Shown: positions 13,966 through 26,291 of the stretch, one piece after another
Numbering within the stretch: the first letter of the stretch is position 1
Layout: each line of letters begins with the position of its first letter
NCBI RefSeq assembly: GCF_016859285.1
Contig: NC_053419.1
Span: 12,800,501-12,864,500, forward strand
Source: Xiphias gladius
Taxonomy: Eukaryota > Chordata > Actinopteri > Istiophoriformes > Xiphiidae
DNA length: 64,000 nucleotides
Direction of reading: 5' to 3'
The notes under the pieces: generated by a model
Databases searched by the model: none
Told to the model about the DNA's origin: nothing
Seen by the model: the letters and a program-made list of their open reading frames with translations, nothing else
Program-made: the position numbers and the translations under genes

Positions 13966-14944
13966 GAAAGTAAAAGTGACCCCCCTCGCTTCCATGTAGT
14001 CATGTGCTCCATATAATAATACTGATTAGAGCTGCTTCAATAAATTTTGGATATGGGTCTAGAATATATCCTCTGCAGCTATTTTCCATAAAGTAAGCTG
14101 TCAAATGATCTATTGGTGGGGGTCCTATTCCTAGTTGAATTAAAGAGCTAAAAAGACAAACCAGGGGTCAGGGATGGACAGAACTGCCCTCTGCCAACAG
14201 ACCATTAAAACCCAAGTTGAACTACGATGAACCACTGATTTTAGTATTTACATTCCCAAGACATGCTGACATGGCCTGCTGCCATCAGAAGAACTCCTAC
14301 ATTATACTAATTTCAAGTCAAACTTAAGAAGTTTTTGCAATTTATGTTATTCATTTGTGAAAACACTTTGAGGCAAACTTGCATGAAATGAGTTTTTTAA
14401 GAGAAACTTGAAAATTAACAATGTGTGTGTGTCCCTGACAGCCATCTCCTTGACTACTGCTCACTCCACAGTCGACGTATTTGCGTCAACAACATATTTT
14501 AGCATCTTTAAATGGGCAGTATCACATTTTTAAAAAATACTCCCACTTATGAAGATAACTCCATCTGGTTTGTGTGTTTTATGAAAAGCAGCCACAGGCT
14601 TCTCCTGATGAAAGCTCTGCACTGCTGGATAAACATGTTGCTTCCTACAATGCTGCCCTCTAAATCTCTAATAAGGATGGGACTGTGGCTGGTTTCCTCA
14701 TGGCCCCTTGGGGAATAAATTGATTATATTTCTTTTTATCTTTCCGGTGTCTCACTGATTTAAAGCCTTGGCAATACAAAAGATGACAGTACTGTTATTA
14801 CAATGTATTGTAAGAGTAATGTATATACACAATGTAATATACAGTATATGAAATGTGGATGTTTTTGGTCTTGATATAAGCAGGTAGAATAGATACAGTA
14901 TAGCCTGTATTTTCCAAACCATAAGATGTTACATGCAGTGAAAT

Positions 14945-15075
14945 TTTATCCTGAGCAAGACACTGAACCCCGAGTTGTTACCATCGTACAGTCTAGCACC
15001 TTGCATGGCAGCTCAGCTGTGTGAGTGTGTGCATGGCTGAAGCGCTATGTAATTGCAGTCCATTTACCATTTGCA
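14945..15075. repeat. fish interspersed repeat tail fragment
   Basis: Contains gagcaagacactgaacccc, later gcatggctgaagcgctatgt and cagtccatttaccattt. This set of words is common in fish genomes at the ends of SINE- or LINE-like repeats. Identified by memory of the pattern only. Confidence 0.4.
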
Positions 15076-15989
15076 GTTGACGGAGTTTGCTGCTTCCAGA
15101 AAGCCTTATACGTACCTCTGAAAGTGGCCAAAATGGGTCCCACGGTGCTAGCAGGCAATTTATCTGTGCAGAGTGCTTACTTACAGTTCATGCCAATTAA
15201 TAGGAAGACGGAAGAACAACTGAGGCATAACTGCAGCCGGACTTCCATCGTTCATCCTCTTTCTACAACGAAAAGGACATTTTTAAATTATTTTCAGCAA
15301 AAGAAATTAATTTTCTTAAACCTATTTCATTTAAAGCAAGAAGCTCCATACGCTGTCTTTGTCACGTGCAATTAGAATATATTTCGAATATATTTTGTTG
15401 GGAATGAGGTTTTGGGACAGAGAACATCATCCAGTTATTATAAGGGGGGGAAATTTTTAGTTCTACTAAAAATGAATTGTGATTGGCATGTTCCGTATGT
15501 GACAAACTTACCATCCTTTACTGAGCTTAAAAGGAAATTCAATCAATGAATAGCAAATAGAAACATCCAAGGAAAAAGGGTGGAAACTCACAATTTTTTT
15601 GTCACCTAGATGGTTTGCAGTTCAATTTCTGTCTAGAAAAATGTTTCCACACAAGATAAATCATCACTCACAATGTGATGTTTTAATTCTACATATGCCA
15701 AAGCATTTTTGAAAACACAACAATTCAAATTTCTACTTTCACCAGCTCCATCCGCGGTCAATGAATGAACAGCACTTAAATATGGTGTGAAATCAGAAAG
15801 CTCCCGCTAATGCACCTGTGAATGCACCAGCAAACAAACAATCAATAATAACCTTACCGTCTACAGATCCTGTCTACACTGACGACTAACTATTCAGTTC
15901 AAGATCACATGTCATCGTCAAGTCCAACCCAGATATGAATCTTTTTGGGCCTCTGCCATCTTATTGGCTTACTGTCATTTCCACAAACA

Positions 15990-16148
15990 TCTCTCTCCCT
16001 CTCTGTGTGTGTGTCTCTCTCTCTCACTCTCTCTCCCTCTAAATCAGCAGCAGCTTCTGCTCACTCACTGTGGAGAAGTGCATAAGGAAGGTCTGCTCTT
16101 CATAATCTCACACTCAACTCATCTTTACACTGGGAAACACCAACGTAG
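15990..16148 (+). other. probable 5' non-coding exon of prlhr
   Basis: A (TC)n/(GT)n-rich leader is followed by ordinary sequence that ends in a strong donor, GTAG|GTAAGT, at 16148. The next + strand acceptor that makes sense is at 18832, 31 bases before the receptor start codon. A non-coding first exon spliced across about 2.7 kb is common in peptide-receptor genes. The transcription start is not defined by the sequence, so the left border is a guess. Confidence 0.4.
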
Positions 16149-18831
16149 GTAAGTTAGTGGGTGATTCTTTTAATCTGTATTGTTTGCATGCCTCTTGCCA
16201 TAGGTAGTGGTAGCTTCTGTTCTCCAAGACATAAAAAAAACAAACAAATAAAGTAGAATAGAATAGAATAGAATACTGCAGAATAGAAATTTGATTACTG
16301 GGTTACTATTCTTCTCTAAAATGTAGTGAAAATATTCAAAATATAATGTGATAAAACACATACTCTTCACATTGTCCTCCTTCAAATGCTGGTGAGCAAA
16401 ATATTCACATTTCATAAAGGTTACACTGTTCGTGAATTTCATATTATATAATGGGAGGATATATGTTCACACCACATATATGCATATCTATTTCAAAAAT
16501 ACCCTTTTTTTCAGTTTTTATTATAAATGTTTTTAGGTATAATTTAGTGGAAGTTACGTGCCAGGGGTCTGTTATGTAAGACTTCTTGACATCATAATCC
16601 AGAGGCCTATATCTAGACTTCTATCGTAAAGTCGGACTATGCAAGTAATAGTACAGGAGATAAATGTGTGTAAAAAGCTTCAAATATGGTCTTCAGATGT
16701 TTGAAGATGGTACAGAATCTGTGAATATGGACAAATCTACACCACAGGAATAAAGCAGAGGAAAAAAACAACAGATATTTTGATTTGTATTACTTTTTTC
16801 TGCCCTGTTACATCCAAGTTGATAAAATACTGTGCCATATAGTCTGAGCTCTTAGTGTAGTCACACTCAAGGAAAGCCAATGTGGTCATTGAGTTTCATC
16901 TTATTTTGCTAATGAAACTGAATACCCAAACATTTCATTTCTGAAGATCTGATCTTTTGAACCAAAGTTAAAATAGAACTGTTCTCCTGATAAGTAGCAG
17001 TCGTCAGTCGAGCACAGAAAGTCAGCATCCATTTAATAGCTATGCATCAAAAGATAAAGTTCTCTACATGTAAGCGAATGCCCTTTCATACATAGGATGT
17101 AATACATATTTCATTTCCTTTTCAAGTCATCTACAGTGAATACATCTGAGTTTACTGCAGAATTCTATACTTACTGCACTGTACATGTTAATTTGGCAAA
17201 ACACGGACAGTAGATGAAGATTATGAAAACTTGTCTGAAGCACTGAGACTTTTATCCAGCTGGGGTAATTAAAATTTTCAGCAAGCAGAAGACTGTCTCT
17301 GATTACGTTTCAGTAAAATCTCTCTTCCACACTGTTCATGAATATTATGATTAGCTGTCAGTGATAAGTCTTCGCTTCAATTGTAGCTTAAATTAGTTTC
17401 ATGTGGAAAAAGGTCCCATTGTCCCCCTTTCTACCTTTGCAGTGTACAAGTGAGTCACATAATGTCATACTAATTAGCAGTAAGTTAGCTATAACAGAAA
17501 CCTGACAGCAACGCTGTTGATGCAGCAGGTACAAATTATGTAATGTGGTGAGGTAAAAAGGTCTAAAAATGGTGATGATAGGATGTGAAAAACATTGGAA
17601 AAACCACATTACCAAAGAGGAACTGTGGTCACAAGTAGACCCTGCCTGACCCTGACTGAATGACTCTTAATAGGACATTTAAAAACACTACAAGCTACGG
17701 CTGTAGTAAACCATCATAAAACTGGTTTTAACTTCGGGGGTATTATGTTGTAAGCTGTTTGTGTTATTTCTTTCACAACATGTAGTTTTAACATAGAAAT
17801 CTGATTTGAGTCTTACATGAGTGAAACAATATAAAAGCATTTCCATATTTCACTAAATCAGGTGCTAAAGGTGCACATATAAATAAAAAAATGTATTTGT
17901 GAGGAGCCAGTAGCAGTAAAAACCTATCACACAATTAATAGAAATATGCTCACACATTGGTTTAATGAAAAAGCAGTATCCTACCAACAATAACCAGCAA
18001 ATCTTTTGTTTCACATGATCTTTACTTGATTTATTTATTCTTTATCATTGCACAAAAGTATGGCACTTCAGGAATTTGACTATCATGGGAGAGTGTCGTC
18101 ATGCCTTCAACTCAATCACAGCCGAGACAACATATAGTTTAACAGCAGTCATTCTCCTGCTCATTCTCCTGTCATTCTCTCCAGACATTGCATTAGCAAG
18201 CTGGGTTGAAAATCAACCCATGCTTTGAATAGATTTTGCACCAGAGATTTAATATTTAGAAATCTGACGCCAAAGGGAATATTATTACAGCTGTCCTTCT
18301 TTCCATTTTCTCTGTTAATCTCTCTCCACTGCATGTGACGGTGACCACCGAGTAACAAAACATCTTTACTGTTTAATAAAATGCATCAAAATAAAGCATC
18401 TCAGTCATGATGAATTATTCTGCTGATGCTGAAAAGTGCTTATCACAGTCAGGTGGTAAGTAATCAAGCTGAAACAGTACAGTGTGACCTCTAAATGCTG
18501 GCACAACCCTGTGATTTGATATTTTAATACTGCACATTTCAGTGGAGGATGCAAGACATTATGCTGCTCATCTCAGCTATTCACATTCAAATGTTTTCAT
18601 AATCATGAGCCTTTTAAAGATGTGCTCTTTGCCTCTTACTGCGAGAATGTGTTGGTGTTGGTAAAAGCCTGGTTATTCAGTAATGGTCTTCTATTTTGTA
18701 ACTGCCGTGACCTGTTTTCATTACAATTTTGCTTAAAATTGGCACTAATTTGATAGACATTTGACTTTTAGAAAACTTGTTAATGTTCTGTTGTCACAGC
18801 TAAAAACCTGTGTTATTGTATTTTTGAACAG
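16149..18831. other. AT-rich stretch before prlhr, no gene seen
   Basis: No exon, RNA gene or clear transposon recognised. It holds an (AATAG)n run at 16255-16274. If the 5' exon is real, this is the first intron of the receptor gene. Confidence 0.5.
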
Positions 18832-18862
18832 TGCTGGTACTGACAGACTGAGCTCTGCTGCC

Positions 18863-21330
18863 ATGGAGGGTAATCACAGTGGCTTGGCTGGAAGCACACA
18901 GCCGTCTCTGTCAGAAGAACAGACAGAGGGGCACATTTTTGAGGTTGCGGTGCAGAGCAACTCCACCAATCGCAGCTCCCAGTTTGCAGATGTGGCCCTG
19001 CTGCAAAAGTTCAAGCCTCTCATCATCCCCAGTTATGTGCTTGTGGTGGTGGTGGGTGTCCTTGGGAATTACCTGCTGCTCTATGTCATCTGCCGAACCC
19101 GCAAGATGCACAACGTCACCAACTTCTTCATCGGAAACTTGGCCTTTTCTGACATGCTCATGTGTGTGACTTGTGTCCCCTTTACTCTTGCCTACGCCTT
19201 CAACCCACATGGTTGGGTTTTTGGCCGCTCAATGTGCTATCTGGTGTTCCTCATCCAACCTGTCACAGTCTATGTTTCAGTCTTCACACTCACTGCTATT
19301 GCTGTGGACAGGTGGGTGGATCTCTCTGCACTGCAGGAATTTTGACACTCAGATCACAAGTGAAATTTTTAACTCCTTTTAAATTTTTGTTTTCTCCGAT
19401 GTCCCTCCTATTAATCCCCTTCACAGTTTAGTGTCTTTGCTGCCAATTTGGCCTAGAATCACTTGGGAGACAGATTTGAATCTCAGGAGACCACCCCGAT
19501 TAAAGAGGCCAAATAACATAAAGTGAATCTCCTTTCAATTTAATCACATTTCACAGTTTTTACAACGTTCTAAGTATGAGTGGAGTATACTTGCCAAGAC
19601 AGAAATTATACGACTAGGAAATGCAATCATTACCCATCATCATTTATACTCATCTAGAAAAATTAGGAAGATGTGTGGGGAGATTGCTTAATGAGTGCTT
19701 CCTTTCTTTTAACAGTAACACTTCATCTAAGGTTCACCACTCATGTTTAATAAATGCTCTAAAATATGACTCATCATGATTCAGTGCATGTATTAACACA
19801 TCATGTAATAAACTCCTTAACATAAACTTAATATTAATCAATGATCACGTTTCATTAGGTCATCTTATGGATCAATAAATTAGAACCTTGATTAACATTT
19901 AAGTCATAAATGAATTAACATTGCATATAGCTGCATTAGTGAAACTTGAATATGAGATTTGTGGTTTGGCAAGCTTGTAAATCCATTTGTGAATTCATAA
20001 ACTGGGATGAAATGCAAAAGCGTTTGGGCTTGCAGCCGTATGTACCTGATGGGACAAGACCAAAATCCAATTATCCAGCTTCATACTTGTGCACAGAAAA
20101 AAGAATCAGGTATATTCTGCAAGGACACATGTTCCCTGGTAGACCCCTGAGATCCATAGACTCTCTGCCGCTCACTGTGCCAAAAATTCAAACATCTACA
20201 GTAGAGATTCGTTTTGCAGTTTTGCACTAAAAACTATTGATTTCTCTCCCTCTAGAGTTGAGGATCAAATGAGGATTTAAAGCACCACTTGAAAACTTGC
20301 CTTGGCTTTGCTTTCACAGAGAATCTACTGTATCATTACTAGTCTGCTGTCGTTTTATTCTGCATTTAAATGATTTTTCCTTTTTTTGTTCTTGGATTGT
20401 ATGGATCCAATTTTCTGCTCTGTCTTTGTAACTGTTTTTGTTTTTCTTACTGTAAAGCACATTGTGTTACATTTATGTACAGTATATTAACTGGTTTAAG
20501 GCTAATTAACTAATTTAATATTTATACATTGAGTAATCACATAAGCTAATAGACTTGAGCTTTTTATGCTGCAGGAATTTATGATAAATCATACATTCAT
20601 TCATCCATTAGCTCACGATTAATCATACATTAATTAAGCATTGGTTTTGTGCCCTTATTATAAAGTATTACTGTTTCTTTTTCATTCTTGTTGCAGATAT
20701 TATGCAACAGTTCATCCCTTAAAGAAGCGCACCTCTGTGGCTACTTGTGCTTCTATCCTCACTGGCATCTGGCTGCTGTCCTGTGGGCTGGTAGCTCCAG
20801 CAGTGACCCACACCTACCATGTAGAGTTTAAAGAGGAAGGCTTCACCATCTGTGAGGAGTTCTGGTTGGGACAAGAGAAAGAGAGACGGGCCTATGCATA
20901 CAGCACTCTGCTGGTCACGTATGTCCTGCCATTGTCAGCTGTCTTTGTCTCTTATCTCTGCATTACTGTCAAACTGAGGAACTGTGTTGCACCAGGCCAC
21001 AGGACACAAGACCAGGCAGGTGCTCAACGAGCCCGTAAGAGAAAGATCTTTCGCTTGGTTGCACTTTTGGTGTCTGCCTTTGCAGTGTGCTGGCTTCCTA
21101 TTCATGTGTTCAATGTGCTGAGAGACATAGACATTCACCTCATTAACAAGCGCTACTTTTTACTTATACAACTGCTGTGCCACCTGTGTGCCATGAGCTC
21201 ATCTTGCTGTAACCCCTTCCTCTATGCATGGCTACATGACCGCTTCCGCACTGAGTTACGGAAGATGTTCAAGTGCAATCATCGCATTGGAGTGCCTGCC
21301 AACCACTGTGCTGCCAGTGTGGTCTTGTAA
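18863..21330 (+). CDS. prlhr: prolactin-releasing peptide receptor (GPR10 type)
   Basis: Class A GPCR for RFamide peptides (PrRP/C-RFa) at the plasma membrane. Exons 18863-19311 and 20697-21330 join in phase to 360 residues. The ATG at 18863 has a perfect Kozak context (GCCATGG) and is preferred over an upstream in-frame ATG. The N-terminus carries NHS, NST and NRS glycosylation sites. TM1 has GNYLLL, TM2 [12 protein letters not shown]3 ends in DRY (residues 149-151), TM6 has CWLPIH and TM7 NPFLY. Blocks diagnostic of PRLHR are [55 protein letters not shown] and the C-terminal SVVL, which resembles a PDZ ligand. The intron splits the Arg codon of DRY. The teleost paralogue (prlhr2a or prlhr2b, for example) cannot be told from this sequence. 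Confidence 0.95.
19713..20673. mobile_element. MITE-like insertion inside the prlhr intron
   Basis: CAGTAACACTTCATCTAAGG at the left matches CAGTAATACTTTATAATAAG on the reverse strand at the right, as terminal inverted repeats. Just inside both ends the sequence is rich in ATTAA words and similar in character. Similar TTTCTTTT octamers sit at both flanks, which would fit an 8-base hAT target duplication. The centre (about 20050-20500) looks like another older insertion: it ends in actgtaaagcacattgtgtt, a tail found in many fish retroelement remnants. Degenerate, no intact frame. Confidence 0.45.
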
Positions 21331-21399
21331 TCACCTGCCAAAGAGGATCCTTTGTTGTTATTTTAGTGTAAGTTGCTGTGCTGATTAAAAACTTTGGTG

Positions 21400-22260
21400 T
21401 GGCACCAAATTAATGGAGTTCATCCTGTGGCCACTAGTAATAACCACAGAAGCAGTTCTTGGCAATCCAGTCATTATCATGTTGTGTACAAAGATGATCT
21501 ATTGGCCAGGGGTGGCTCTTCAGGAGAGGTCAGTTTTCTGGTAGGCGTGAGGGTGTTCAGTCAATTGGATGGTAATCTATAATAAATAAATAAAATAAAT
21601 AAAATAAAATGACAAAGAAGAAATCTTAGCCCTCATGGTAGCAATCAAAGGAGGTCAATTGGCTGATGCAATCAGTAGTGTTCATCCTCTGTGGACCATG
21701 AATGTCCACAAATATCATTGCAATATAGATCTTGTGTAAAAAGCTGAGAATTCGACCTGAGGTTGGTGCATTCAGAGTCCAACCTGGTAGGGTACATCCT
21801 CTGGGAATAATGACTGTGCCCAGTAAATTTCATGACAATCTTCCACTTGGACTTTGATATTTCTTCTGTATAAGTGGAAATGGTGTCACCACTGTAGATG
21901 AAAGGTCAGTGAGCCGCTAGTGCCATTATGACATCTGGGGACCATGAATATCAGCAGCAGATTTTATTGAAGTCAGGCCATTAGTTATTAAGATACTTTT
22001 TTATGGACCGTAGTATTGGTTATAGGAAACTTTTCCATGACGGAGGTGTTGGATGATAGGCCAGGGGGTCACTAAAATCAGAGGGGGAAAAAAGGGTCTA
22101 GAAAGGTATATTCTGTCTTTGGAATCACCCTCTGGAAATAATGAATAAATACACCGAACTTCAAGGCAACCAGGCCAGCAGTTGTCAAGATATCTTAAGT
22201 GTTGGATGAGCAGATGGACTGACCAACACCTTGGAGCAAGGGCCAAGAGGCTAAAAGATA
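21400..22260 (+). repeat. interspersed repeat family B, diverged copies
   Basis: Contains several partly repeated statements of one pattern: catcctctg-gga-cat-gaatg, aatttcatgacaatc, gttgtcaagatat and gatggactgaccaac. The same words occur in reverse complement at 34085-34200. This is a well-spread percomorph repeat whose arrangement here suggests more than one nested or tandem copy. Confidence 0.5.
21581..21611 (+). terminator. possible prlhr poly(A) signal in AATAAA repeat
   Basis: The first AATAAA after the receptor stop is at 21581-21586, inside an (AATA)n-type run, giving a 3' UTR of about 250 bases. The repeat nature makes this uncertain. Confidence 0.35.
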
Positions 22261-23109
22261 CATTTTTACCACAAATTTCCCTGTCTTTGGTTATTGATGA
22301 AATATACCAAACTGCGAGAGAAAACTATGGTGAGGTAAATGCTTGAAATGTCTAAAATTTCTTTTAAATATTCGAAGTAATATATTGTATATATACTGTA
22401 CATCTAACCTGTATGGAATGATGAAAACTTCCTTTATAAGATTTGTAAGAATGAGATAATTACCCTGTGATACAGAAGAGATGAAATCTTAAGGGTTGCA
22501 GCTTTCTTTTAATAAATTTATGTGGATAAAAATCTAAAATGACCTAGAAAAAGCTAAACGAGGGTTTTGCAAAATGAACAAAGTGTAGCTTTACTGGTTA
22601 TGAAGAGCAGATGAGACCATCAGTTCAGATTGTGTTTAGAAATGGTCACTGCAGATGTGGTTGTTTTCACCCGGGTGCTGATGTCAGATCTAATCCTTGT
22701 GTGACGCTCCTCCTCGGAGCCTGTGGAACAAATTAAATTTATGAACTTGCTCCCCTGGGCTTTAATTTTCTCAAAGCCTGTGGTTGACGAATATGCATCT
22801 GACTGTATAATTTGTCAAATTATTTCTGAGAGCATTGTACAATGGCTGTAAAAACATTGCTGTAAAAAAAAATGAAACTATTGTAGTGTGGTGGTTGGTT
22901 ATGTGTTCTCTGTTCTGTATTCTCTGTATGTATATTTGTCTCCTTCCTCCTGTGGGTGGGGGTGGGAGGGGGTATGGGGTGGCAGTGATAACTCAACAAA
23001 TTCAACAGGTTTGAAGTGCTACTGTCACTAAAATGATTAAACCTATGCCGTTATATTTTCTTTTTTCCCATCATAGGTTACTCAGGGACTGAATGGCTTT
23101 GGGTACATG
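22261..23109. other. intergenic, no gene seen
   Basis: AT-rich with a G-rich patch (gtgggtgggggtgggagggg, near 22955). I recognise no gene or transposon before the Tc1 element starts. Confidence 0.5.
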
Positions 23110-24657
23110 CAGTGCATCAGAAAGCATTCAGACACCTTCACTTTTGTTCACATTTTGTTCTGTTGCAATTAAAATAATTTATATTCATTTTCCCCCTCAT
23201 CAATCTACACTCAATACCTCAAAATGACAAAGTAAACACAGAATTTTAGAAATTTACGCTCATTTATTAAAAAAGAAAAAATGAAATACCACATTGACAT
23301 AAGTATTCAGACCCTTTACTGAGTACATTGTTTAAGCACCTTTGGCAGCGATTACAGCCAGCGAGTCTTCTTGGGAATGATGCAACAAGCTTTACACCTG
23401 GATTATGGGGATTTTCTGCCATTCTTCTCTGCAGATCCTCTCAAGATCCAGCCATTTACAGGTCTCTCCAGAGATGTCCGATTGGGTTCAAGTTTGGGCT
23501 CTGGCTGGGCCACTCACGGACATTCACAGAGTTGTCCCTAAGCCACTCCTGCATTGTTTTAGCTGTGTGCTTAGGGTCATTGTCCTGTTGGAAGGTACAC
23601 ATTTGGCCCAGTCTGAGGTCCTGAGCTCTCTAGACCAGGTTTTCATTAATGATATCTCTGTACTTTGCTCTGTTCAGCTTCTCCTCAACCCTGACCAGTC
23701 TCCCAGTCCCCGCTGCTGAAAAACCCCCACAGCATGATGCTGCCACCACCATGGGATGGTACTGGGCAGGTGATGAGTGCTGCCTGGTTTCCTCCAGACA
23801 TGAACTGAGGCCAATCAGTTCAATCTTGGTTTCATCAGACCCGAGAATCTTGTTTCTCACAGTCTCAGAGTCCTTTAGGTGCTTTTCTTCAAACTCCAAG
23901 CGGCTTTCATGTGCCTTTCACTGAAGAGACGCTTCCGTCTGGCACCTCTACCATAAAGCCCAGATCAGTGGAGTGCTGCAGTGATGGTTGTCTTTCTGGA
24001 AGTTTATCAAATTTCCACACAGGATCTCTGGATCTCAGCCAGAGTGGCCATCGGGTTCTTGGTCACCTCTCTTACACGACTGCTCAGTTTGACCAGGGTG
24101 ACCAGCTCTAGGAAGAGTTGTGGTTGTTCCAAGCTTCTTCCATTGAAGAATCATGGAGGCCACTGTGCTCTTGGGAACCTTCAATACAGCAGAAATTTTT
24201 TTTGGTAGCCTTCCCCAGATCTGTGCCTTGACACAATCCTGACTCTGAGCTCTGCAGGAGGTTCCTTCGACCTCATGGCTGGGTTTTTGCTCCGATATAC
24301 ATTGTCAGCTATGAGACCTTATATAGACAGGTGTGTGCCTTACCAAACATGTCCAGTCAATTGAATTGACCACAGGTGGAGTAAAGGTGTATGAAGATGA
24401 ACAAGAGAAATGGGAGCTGAATCTCAAGTGTCATAGCAAAGGGTCTGAATATTTATTTCAATGTGATATTTCAGTCTTTTCTTTAAAAATTAAATTAAAT
24501 TAAATTCGCAAAATTTCAAAAATTCTTTTTTCGCTTTGTTGTTATGAGGTACTGAGTGTAGATTGATGAGGGAAAAATGAATTTTAACATTTTTAGCATA
24601 AGGCTGCATTATAACAAAATCTGAAGAAAGTGGTCTGAAAACTTTCTGAATACACTG
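23110..24657 (-). mobile_element. Tc1/mariner-type transposon, degraded
   Basis: The left end CAGTGCATCAGAAAGCATTC and the reverse complement of the right end, CAGTGTATTCAGAAAGTTTTC in outline, are inverted repeats. They extend inward about 200 bases each with shared words such as cctcatcaatctacactca and ttcagaccctt. The right end abuts TA (24658-24659); the left has TG where TA is expected. Length is 1548, typical of Tc1. The transposase remnant is read on the minus strand. Confidence 0.9.
23320..24276 (-). pseudogene. Tc1 transposase pseudogene
   Basis: Starts on the minus strand at ATG 24276 (MRSKEPPAELRVRIV, then HRSGEGYQK), which is the Tc1 N-terminal helix-turn-helix region. The frame breaks after about 27 codons at an A-run. 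Later pieces reappear in other frames: KVPKSTVASMILQWKKLGTT, then SDETKIEL of the catalytic domain, then the decayed copies of the usual W-G-C-F-S-A-A-G-TG-L and LE-GTHLAQ region. The end corresponds to AVIAAKG near 23320. Several frameshifts and stops mean it cannot make active enzyme; it was cut-and-paste transposase in its family. Confidence 0.85.
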
Positions 24658-24659
24658 TA

Positions 24660-26019
24660 TGTGGTGTATTTAAAATTACTACAGAATTGTTAATAAATTA
24701 TTTCTATGGTTTGTGATGTTACATACAAAAAAAGTATACTTTGATGTCTAGTCTGTGGTTTCACAAACTGTGGAAAATTGTGAATAAAATACAGAGACCA
24801 AATGACCTCTCTGCCTCAGATCAATTTAACTGCCTGATGGCAGGAGATGGAATGAAATCACAACCAACTTGGTCAGAGTGCACTTGCACAGCTGAATTTA
24901 CTAATTAAATAACGGTGAGGACAGAAGTGTTTTCTGCATATCAACTAGGCCTGTTTAGGACATTGAAACAATGTGAGAATTTATTGATGTCCTTTATCAT
25001 GTCAGCTTATTTGGCGCTTGCCAACGACATACACTTCCTGTAGCTGAATACCATTTATTCTATAGTTACACATCCTATGAAATACGACCAATTTAACACA
25101 ATTCTGTTTCTGTTCATTACATTTGAATTTCTGATCAAAAAGTTAATGCAACACTCCAAAACCTCATGTCTCTTTCAGTGTTTTACTTTGGACCCGAATG
25201 CTGGGTCCACTGTGTATAATATCCTGTGTTCTAGAAATACATTAAACTGACTTGTACACTGCACGTGGTAATATTAAATCATGATCTAGTATCCTACATC
25301 ATACAGTATTCTAAAATAGCTCGGTGCTTGCAGACACAAAATAAAATATTAAACTTAATAAAACCCAAGGGCCGATGTGAATCTAACACTCCAAAGTTAT
25401 GCAACTGTATCATGAACCATGGCAATGTAAGGTTTTTCACTCTGAAAAGATGCATTCTAATAGTGTAATCAATAACACCTTATATTCTGAATGACATGCT
25501 AACATTTTCAGTGAACTAATAATGGAGAAGTAATACCATGCAAACTTTTTTAAGGTGGAGTGGAAGTACTCATTAATAAGTAGACAATCAATCAACACAA
25601 TGAAGGCTTATATTTGAGACTTGGCATAACAGGCCTTTTTCCCAGCAGACGTTTTGACTTTGTCAGAGTAGGAGAGGCACAGGGGGAACTAACCGACATT
25701 AATAAAAGACGCTGTTCAAGTGTCCAAGTAAGCCATGACAGTGTGACAATTTGCCAGCATGCTTAATATCAGCACCGTGAAACTAAAGCAGCTAAATGGA
25801 ATTCCACTATCATTCATTTTATGATTTAGGCCTGTGCTTTTCCTTATGTGGCATGTCAAAATGTTGTAATAATTGTGCAAAACCATAGCAAGTACTTTCA
25901 TACGTCATCTAGATGGTTTGCAGGCTAATTCCTTTATTCTGATATTTCCTTTGAGAGAAAAACGTTTTTTAAGTCAGTTTTCCTTGATAGCGCTTCATGT
26001 GATATATCCAAAAATTAGA
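24660..26019. other. intergenic Tc1 to brf2 3' end, no gene seen
   Basis: AT-rich sequence without recognisable exons, RNA genes or transposon ends. Confidence 0.5.
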
Positions 26020-26049
26020 TTTATTTAACCACTTCAACACAGCTTTATT
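26020..26049 (-). terminator. brf2 poly(A) signals
   Basis: Two AATAAA hexamers on the minus strand (26020-26025 and 26044-26049) lie 243-275 bases past the brf2 stop and would end its transcript. Confidence 0.6.
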
Positions 26050-26291
26050 TGAAAGTGAACCAAGTATAAGCGGCAAACTACAGATACAAATGCAATCTGT
26101 TACTTCGACTGGATAAGACTACATAAAACAGGTTGGGGCAACATCTTATAATCAACCAAGTCTTATCAAAATGAAAAGTTCTGCAACCCAACTGGAATAG
26201 TCCAAACACAAAAGCTTGAACAGATATTCCTGTATCTCTCGTGTAACAAATAAAGTAAAAGAGGTAAACATTGGTCTCCAAACGTAACTGG

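Larger units (their letters stand above)
7270..15940. other. intergenic anxa4-prlhr, repeats only
   Basis: About 8.7 kb with no recognisable coding exon apart from the weak ORF at 7969-8109. It contains fragments of one interspersed repeat family (10215-10350, 12010-12100, 13575-13965), a tail-type repeat fragment (14945-15075), a small CTCAAGC tandem run near 12120 and otherwise unique AT-rich sequence. Confidence 0.6.

Noticed and set aside
15025-15375. 116-codon + strand frame
   Set aside because: Starts in a common fish repeat fragment and has no recognisable domain or supporting splice sites.
23328-24208. Several + strand open frames of 66-104 codons
   Set aside because: They are antisense to the Tc1 transposase remnant.
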